Source: Mesostigma viride (Eukaryota > Streptophyta > Mesostigmatophyceae > Mesostigmatales > Mesostigmataceae). From it: DNA of 64,000 nucleotides. The position numbers and the translations under genes were made by a program. Position 1 is the stretch's first letter, and each line of letters starts with the position of its first letter. Below are positions 58,274-64,000 of this stretch, piece after piece. The stretch lies in contig RPFO01000065.1 of assembly GCA_009746045.1 (NCBI GenBank), positions 373,071-437,070 of the forward strand. Direction: 5' to 3'. The notes under the pieces are model-generated. The model searched no databases, had not been told where the DNA came from, and saw only the letters and a list, made by a program, of their open reading frames with translations.

Positions 58274-58802
58274 GTGGTGACCGTGGTGTGTGCCATGGTT
58301 CGGTCGGTCTTTCCCCACTCCACCATCAAGTGCGAGGACGCGGATGGCCGGCCGCCCTCTACTCACCCAACCACCGCCCCGACATTACCGTGCTTGACTA
58401 CGATGGGCAGGGTACTCGTTGCCACCTGCTCATCGATGTCTCCGTGGCTCGGCCGCTCTCGGCCGGTCGCCACATCCTCCCGGCGGCTGCATGTGGATGC
58501 CGGCGCTGCAGCCGCTGTGGCTGAGCGCGACAAGTTTGCCTCCTACGGCAATGTGGGGCCCCACTGGGTCATCCCCTTTGTCCTTGAGAAGTTCGGGGCC
58601 ATGGCCCCCAAGATGGCGGAGTTTTCCACGAGTGCTGCCAGCGCTGTGATGACCGCCTCTACCTCGAGGGTCAGACTGCCCCGTGGTCTGCCCGCACGTG
58701 GTCCTCGTATACTGAGGCGGCAGCGCCTGTCACTCGCCCTCACTCGCACTGTGGCTGATGTGTTATTCCGCGCCGCACCCGGGCCGCCTTTGTCGCGACC
58801 CA
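58274..58802 (+). mobile_element. LINE family B 3' coding part, left portion
   Basis: Encodes, across frame breaks, MVRSVFPHSTIKCEDADGRP, VLDYDGQGTRCHLLIDVSVA, AERDKFASYGNVGPHWVIPF and RLSLALTRTVADVLFRAAPG, co-linear with 30260-30740. It stops where a LINE A tail begins; the matching 3' UTR resumes at about 61577 (CGGTCTAGATCCC), so later insertions split this copy. Confidence 0.8.
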
Positions 58803-60166
58803 TTAAATTAATTAATTAATTAATTAATAGACACGTGACTGCGTCACGTGAGCATAAGTCCTCAGTGGGAGGGGAACATGGGATGGAATGGATGGTGTAA
58901 GCTATCAAGGTCCTAGTTACAGGGGTGTGGGCACCGCGGCCCGAATCGCTATGAATGCCATACGCGGTCACACGCGGAGCCCCCACAGACTTGGGGGTGG
59001 TCTCCTTCATCACTACTTGCTATCTATCCTTGCGCACCATCTGCCTCCATATTACAGACAAACCAGGAGGCTGCCCGGGTGTGAGCCCGTCACGTCTAGT
59101 GTAGCACATGTCCATGCCGAGTCTATCACGAAAAGTCCACGGGTGGCGGCCCTGCCGCGCGCGGCCTGGGGCACGCCAGGCCGCGGTGAGGACATATCGC
59201 CCAGGCTGGGCGGGCTTGGTGCCAGCTAGTCTATCGGATGTATCTATACCTGATCTGTGCGGGCCAGGTGCCCGGCTAGGCCCAGGCGCCTGTGCCTAAT
59301 AATGTGGGAAACATAGGGCAAATCAGCACACAAATCCTCATTACTAATGTGCAAACCAAAGGGGATGTTTTAAAAGGGCCTTGCGCAGCATCTTGGTGAC
59401 AGTGCCGTCGAGTCGTTGCTCCAGCTCCTGCGCCAGTGTCCAGGTCTCGGCGCCGTAGGTCAGGATCGTCAGAATGACGACCTTGAAGAGGTCACGCTTG
59501 ACGATCCGGGGTAGGGCGGGGTTGCTCCACCAGCGGCGGTGGTCATGGAGGTGCGCCCACGCCATGCCGATTCGTGTCGTCATGTTGTCCTCGCAGTCGG
59601 GAAGCCAAGTCTTGAAGCGGCCTGAAGGAGGGTAGTTGCCCCTCGGTGTCGTCTAAGAGGCGGAGTGTGGGTGGGGGCCCTGCCATTCCGACTCAGGGCC
59701 AGGGCCTCCGTTTTGGGGCTGATTTCTAGACCAACCGCCCGAGCCTCGAGCGCCAGGCAGTCCAGCCAAAGTTGGGCAGACTCCGGCTTCTCGATGTCAG
59801 AGCGTGATGTCGTCGGCATAAATGAGGTCAGCTAGTAAATTCTGCTTGTTAGTCGGCCCCCCTTCTCCAAGCTCGTTCTTGATCGCTAGGCCAGGGGCAC
59901 GGCCTGCAATGCTAGCAAAGCGAGCACGTGCCTGGCGCATAACATAATCCACTACAATAATAAACAGGTACGGCGACAGGACGCAACCCTGCCAGACGCC
60001 GGTCTGCAGTGGGCATGGCGGGGTAATGCCGTGTTGAGTGCGCACCGAAGTGGTCGACCCCTCATACGGCGTGCGGATGACGGTAATCAGGGGAGTGGGG
60101 ACGCGAGCGCGAGCAAGTACAGCCCATAGAGCGTCCCAGAGGACAGAATCAAAAGCCTTGATGAAG
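58802..60166 (-). mobile_element. LINE family A, copy 3, inserted in LINE B
   Basis: Minus strand: hairpin and TTAA tail at 58850-58803, C-terminus 58900-59600, RT part 59580-60166 with GVWQGCVLSPYLFIIVVDYV and LIYADDITL (catalytic DD present, followed by a frame break). 5' truncation falls just after AFDSVLWDAL (motif A, KAFDS) at about 60166. Confidence 0.85.
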
Positions 60167-61576
60167 CGACCCATGGCAGCGGTCTGTAATAATAGATGCA
60201 GTCATGTGTCCGGGAATGGGTTTTTGGCATTTTTAGACCCCTGAAAATGGAAAAAATCATACCTCATAGGCCACAACTCCAAATACCCCCAACCAAGGTG
60301 CTAGGAGTATCTACACTTAAAGGGCTTTCAGAAAATGAAATAATATCACGAGTCCATTTAGTGTTTTGCAATATATTTACTGTCAAAGTTGGACAAAAGA
60401 CGATCATTTTCAGGTGAGCAAAAGCCCCTTAGATAATAACACCTACCAGTTGGGAGGGTCAGGAACCTCAATACATTGGACAATTTCATTGGATAGTGCC
60501 ACCATGCTTTCCTTGGGTCAGACCGCGCGGAAAGCTCACCTGACCTATATAATGCGCTCATGCACTTACGTGTGTGGGTCACGCGCGCGTAAGCAGCCAT
60601 CCATGAAATGCCACACAGTTATGCATTGTATACAGCCACATAGGACTGTCAAAAGTGCTGGGAAGCAAAGAAGTTGCTAAACCAGCACTAACGGAATGGC
60701 ATCCTCCAAAGAAACACCACAAACTGAGCAGATTTGGGGCTAATAACACTCATATGTACAGCAGGCATGGAAACCTGCTGCAAGAGGCACTGATACACTC
60801 GTGTAAAATCGATGTATAAACGACAGATTCCTGTTGTGCAAACGACATGCAAACACGTTGCCGTACCTGGCTTGATCACGACCTTTCCAGGTTCTGCTGG
60901 CCGGGACCCGCATATCTCACACTGGCTAATGCTTTCCAGGCATAGGTTGCCATAGCCGCATAATGAATTCATCCGCCATGATTACCAGGTTGATGTTCTG
61001 TGCAAAGATGACCTATGAACGCATCCGAATTCACAGGGACGCTGCTCCGGATGTCCCGTACCAAAACTGGGTGCTCGGGCTGGCGCAGACCGCCGGGCCA
61101 TAAGAAGAAAATCAAAATATGACATGCCATTACTCATCTGGTACTGACGACCGAGAAAGCAGTAATTTCCTACCTGTATTTTACCAATGCTATACATCTG
61201 GCCACCCCTGACCTACGAAAATCATGCATCATCATTCTGAGCAACATTCTGAACCGTTACAAGCCGCGAGACGCGAAATTTCCTCGATAACGGCATGCTA
61301 GCAGCCATATCTAGTTACGCGCGCGCGCGTGAAAATTTCCCGCCAAAGTCACGTGATACTGTCTCAATACACGTTGTAATTACCAGGCTATGGCGAATAT
61401 TACCCCCAAACCTATGCATCACCTTCGTCCCTAAGTGTTCCCAGACCCACCGGACAACTTCCCTCCGTCACGGGTGGCGTGGCGCTCCGGGAATTGAGCG
61501 CCGCGCCACCGGGGGTCAAACAGTGCGATATATCGCACTGTTTCCGGACTATGGGCTAATTAATCAATTATAATTA
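60167..61576. other. Unidentified inserted sequence within split LINE B
   Basis: 1.4 kb between LINE A copy 3 and the resumed LINE B 3' UTR. The right edge is ATTAATCAATTATAATTAATTAATT, like a LINE A tail in plus orientation, so this may be the body of another retroposon. A minus-strand stretch (SQCEICGSRPAEPGKVVIKP, followed by a GTACGG donor-like site near 60865) has a CxxC motif but is not a gene I can name. A 26-base palindrome lies at 61518-61543. Confidence 0.4.
61518..61543. other. Perfect 26-base palindrome
   Basis: AAACAGTGCGATA followed by TATCGCACTGTTT. A further inverted pair (GGCGTGGCGCTC and GAGCGCCGCGCC) lies 40 bases upstream. Confidence 0.85.
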
Positions 61577-61808
61577 ATTAATTCGGTCTAGATCCCTCCC
61601 GGGCCTGCATGGTGGGCCGGCAGCAATGTTGCTGCATGTCGTAGTTTTGTGATGTAGTTAGTTGTACCTTGTGCAACTGGTGTGATCCTTGGCTGTCCGT
61701 GTCAGTACAGTCAGATTACTATTACTTTCTTCAGGGTTCTTCTTCTTTTCGGGCTTTTCCTTCTGTTGCATGCCAATCTCACCTCCGTAATTTATCATTC
61801 TCAATGAA
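61577..61808 (+). mobile_element. LINE family B 3' UTR, right portion
   Basis: CGGTCTAGATCCCTCCCGGG, GGGCCGGCAGCAATGTTGCT, TTCTTCTTCTTTTCGGGCTT and CTCACCTCCGTAATTTATCA match 30760-30960 in order. It completes the copy that begins at 58274. Confidence 0.8.
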
Positions 61809-62007
61809 TACATATGCCAAGCTTGCCGGATCGTCTATCGTGTCCGATTGCTGCTGTGGCATGCCTCTGGCATGAAGGAGAAAGGGGGTCTCTTCCCTTT
61901 CTTCCTGTTGTGCACATACAGGGATTAAAAGCACTTCGGTGCTCCGTGCATGACTCTCCAACGGGAGCGCGAGTATAATTAATTAATTAATTAACTAATT
62001 AATGCCA

Positions 62008-62046
62008 AGCTTCACCTCCGTAATTTATCATTCTCAATGAATATAT
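62008..62046 (+). mobile_element. Isolated LINE B 3' tip
   Basis: GCTTCACCTCCGTAATTTAT followed by CATTCTCAATGAATATATA, 220 bases after the same tip of the longer copy, with a (TTAA)n run between them. Confidence 0.6.
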
Positions 62047-62329
62047 ACATATGCTAAGCTTCCCCCCCACTGTATGTGTGTGTTTGACACATTACATGCA
62101 TATGCACAACTTAATTCTATGATTAAGAGTTATGCAGGGCCATAGAAACAAAAGGGTTGCAATGCCGTGTTGGAACTTCAGTTGCTGGATACGCATTACA
62201 AGTCAGGTGCATATGCGCACTGGATATGTGCTACATGTGAAAGTTAAAAGAACGTGCATGTGGCCAGCAAGAGCCTGCCGCCATGAGCCAATCTTGGTCA
62301 TGTGGATAACCTGCCGGCGCCCACATGCC

Positions 62330-63610
62330 TTATGTCAGAATCTTGGTCATGGACCTCAGCGAGCTAAGCTTGAACTCGTACTTGGAGCACAGAGTATCCA
62401 GAAGCATATTAAACACCCATCCCGTGATGGCCACCTCTTTACTAGGATCACATTCGGTACAATACATGGGCCCCGAGCACACTACACCATCTGGCCCCTC
62501 CTTGAGCACCGTTTCTCCGCCGGCACTGCCGGTCCCACCTTTGGCGCCCCTCCTACTGCTACTACTAGCACCGCTGCCACCTGCAGTCTCTGCAAGGCAC
62601 TTCGCACAAAAAGTGTGTCCGCACGGTGCACACGTGATGGGATGGTCGAAGATGGCCAGGCATATCATGCATGTGTAGCAGCTCTCCTGCGCCTCCTCGG
62701 CCGCCAACAGCTTGTTCACCGTGTTCTGTGGTGGGTACGTGGTGGGACAGATGCCAGGGTCACAGGGACGCAGCAATGATTTATTCCTAGCAGAGTGACC
62801 CAAGATCCATCGGGGCCGCCCTCGCAAAGCGTTGAGACAGAAGTGAGGGCCGCACAGCCGAAAATGCAGTAATCCAGAAGAGACCAGCACGTTTGGCAAG
62901 CGCGGGCCGCGGGCCACGGACCACGGACCACAGAATAGCTGGCGCAACATTTGGAACTCGTCGAAAGGAGCAGCTGAAGCTTGACCCCTGTTGGAAGAAA
63001 CCTCACACACGTATCGGTTAGAAACATCATTCCATGAGCGGGAGGACAAAAAATTAACGACAAGCGTCCCTATGGTTGCAAACAATAGAAAAAACACTCG
63101 AAATTCTAAAGTGCCACATGCCACACCAATATGACAGCTCATGGCACACGCTTGCATGCGGGAGTGATCTGTCCTGAGGTCCTGAAGCCTGAAAAGGTAG
63201 AAACACGTGCACCCAAGGTCCTTTGCATTCGCCCACACAGTTGTCGCTGCTTCCTCACGCACCGTGAGCTCTTTGTCCCGATCGATCTCGGCCGCACTCT
63301 TGTTCTTGCCGCCGGCACCCTTGCGCCCTAGCTCACTCAGCCCTTGCGACATGGCCACCAGCCCACTGTGCAGGCTCCTTATTTGGCTCCGTACCACATC
63401 CTTGTCACTCCCTGAGGTGCCAGGATTGCCAAGTGAAGTGGCACCCTCTTCTGGTGCCGGAGTTTTACTGGCGTCGCTGCTGCCCCCCCCCTCAAGCTGC
63501 CGCAAGCTGGTGCGGATGCGAGCAGTCTCCTCTAAGATAGCGGACAATAGAGCACCGCTCTCCTTCCACAGGCGGGCGTCCGCGGCAGCCTCCTTGTTGC
63601 ACTGCTGCAC
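62330..63610 (-). CDS. RING-finger (C3HC4) protein, C-terminal part
   Basis: Two exons on the minus strand, 63610-63263 and 62725-62330; the gene continues upstream outside the window. The first exon (after a CGCAG acceptor) encodes a likely coiled coil (ARLWKESGALLSAILEETAR) and a Ser/Pro-rich linker, ending DRDKELT. The second begins NTVNKLLAAEEAQESCYTCM. RING ligands: CMIC, CAPCGHTFC (C-x-H-x2-C), CAKC, and after a Gly/Ser-rich loop of about 45 residues CTEC. C3HC4 RINGs usually recruit E2 enzymes for ubiquitin transfer; the substrate is unknown. The end is LSSLRSMTKILT. The intron (donor GTGCGT, acceptor CACAG, 537 bases) is in frame and has no stop, so a continuous 1281-base reading is also possible. 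TGTAA lies about 130 bases downstream (62200-62196). Confidence 0.72.
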   Translation of the reverse strand: MQQCNKEAAADARLWKESGALLSAILEETARIRTSLRQLEGGGSSDASKTPAPEEGATSLGNPGTSGSDKDVVRSQIRSLHSGLVAMSQGLSELGRKGAGGKNKSAAEIDRDKELTVREEAATTVWANAKDLGCTCFYLFRLQDLRTDHSRMQACAMSCHIGVACGTLEFRVFFLLFATIGTLVVNFLSSRSWNDVSNRYVCEVSSNRGQASAAPFDEFQMLRQLFCGPWSVARGPRLPNVLVSSGLLHFRLCGPHFCLNALRGRPRWILGHSARNKSLLRPCDPGICPTTYPPQNTVNKLLAAEEAQESCYTCMICLAIFDHPITCAPCGHTFCAKCLAETAGGSGASSSSRRGAKGGTGSAGGETVLKEGPDGVVCSGPMYCTECDPSKEVAITGWVFNMLLDTLCSKYEFKLSSLRSMTKILT

Positions 63611-63633
63611 CTGCGATATGGCCTGGATGGATG

Positions 63634-63799
63634 GTCGGTCGGTCGGTCGGTCGGTCGGTCGGTCGGTCGGTCGGTCGGTCGGTCGGTCGGTCGGTCGGTC
63701 GGTCGGTCGGTCGGTCGGTCGGTCGGTCGGTCGGTCGGTCGGTCGGTCGGTCGGTCGGTCGGTCGGTCGGTCGGTCGGTCGGTCGGTCGGTCGGTCGGT
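63634..63799. repeat. (GGTC)n tetranucleotide array
   Basis: About 41 perfect GGTC units, directly upstream of the RING exon and probably in its intron. Confidence 0.97.
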
Positions 63800-63804
63800 A
63801 GATT

Positions 63805-64000
63805 CGTTCGTTCGTTCGTTCGTTCGTTCGTTCGTTCGTTCGTTCGTTCGTTCGTTCGTTCGTTCGTTCGTTCGTTCGTTCGTTCGTTCGTTCGTTCGTT
63901 CGTTCGTTCGTTCGTTCGTTCGTTCGTTCGTTCGTTCGTTCGTTCGTTCGTTCGTTCGTTCGTTCGTTCGTTCGTTCGTTCGTTCGTTCGCTCGCTCGCT
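63805..64000. repeat. (TTCG)n tetranucleotide array
   Basis: About 46 TTCG units, changing to CTCG in the last units and running off the window. It abuts the GGTC array after a short GTAGA joint. Confidence 0.97.

Noticed and set aside
60688-61197. Zinc-finger gene in the LINE B insertion
   Set aside because: Only one CxxC pair and no convincing exon chain; kept as unidentified sequence.
62132-62779. 215-codon plus-strand ORF opposite the RING exon
   Set aside because: Antisense shadow of the RING exon, whose minus-strand frame has conserved zinc ligands.

Overview
The window is nuclear DNA of a eukaryote. It contains spliced genes with GT-AG introns and a dense mixture of retrotransposons, DNA transposons and tandem arrays. 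The best guess is a green alga with an expanded, repeat-rich genome (possibly prasinophyte-like), because there are PKD2-like channel genes, a protein with a plastid-type N-terminus, and TGTAA motifs downstream of two genes. No ribosomal or organellar marker is present to prove this.

Five host genes can be supported. An ABM-domain protein with a likely plastid transit peptide (7146-4640, minus, 3 exons) lies head to head with an SRPBCC/START-like protein (8322-10033, plus, 3 exons). Two tandem PKD2-like (TRPP) cation channel genes, each with 7 exons, sit on the minus strand (33584-25379 and 50001-40026). Their exons 2 to 6 have equal lengths and identical splice phases. A RING-finger protein (63610-62330, minus) runs off the window inside an intron made of tetranucleotide repeats.

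Layout: 1-3.6 kb holds a decayed DIRS-like (tyrosine-recombinase) retroelement with a 2A-like motif and a convergent gag-like remnant. 3.7-4.2 kb is a LINE fragment. 4.6-10 kb holds the two divergent genes. 12.3-20.1 kb is a Ty3/gypsy-like element split by a 2.27 kb TTAA-type DNA transposon. 20.2-24.4 kb is LINE material (family A) with several 3' ends. 25.4-33.6 kb is PKD2-like gene 1. 34-39.3 kb holds minisatellites and more LINEs. 40-50 kb is PKD2-like gene 2. 51.6-53.9 kb is a second TTAA transposon. 54.5-57.4 kb is a large TGAGT satellite. 57.5-62 kb is nested LINEs A and B with a structured repeat. 62.3-64 kb is the RING gene and its repeats.

The most unusual observation is in the two channel genes. 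Several introns carry tandem repeats whose unit is a copy of the adjacent exon edge including its splice site. This occurs at the donor of exon 5 (109 bp unit), the acceptor of exon 7 (about 95 bp), the acceptor of exon 3 (80 bp), and as a single copy of the exon 2 edge. Most copies keep AG or GT, so each gene carries rows of decoy splice sites. The next most interesting items are the TTAA transposon family, an AACTC satellite that appears to grow from the tail of a short retroposon, a repeat with covarying hairpins, and a stop-free, in-frame intron in the RING gene.
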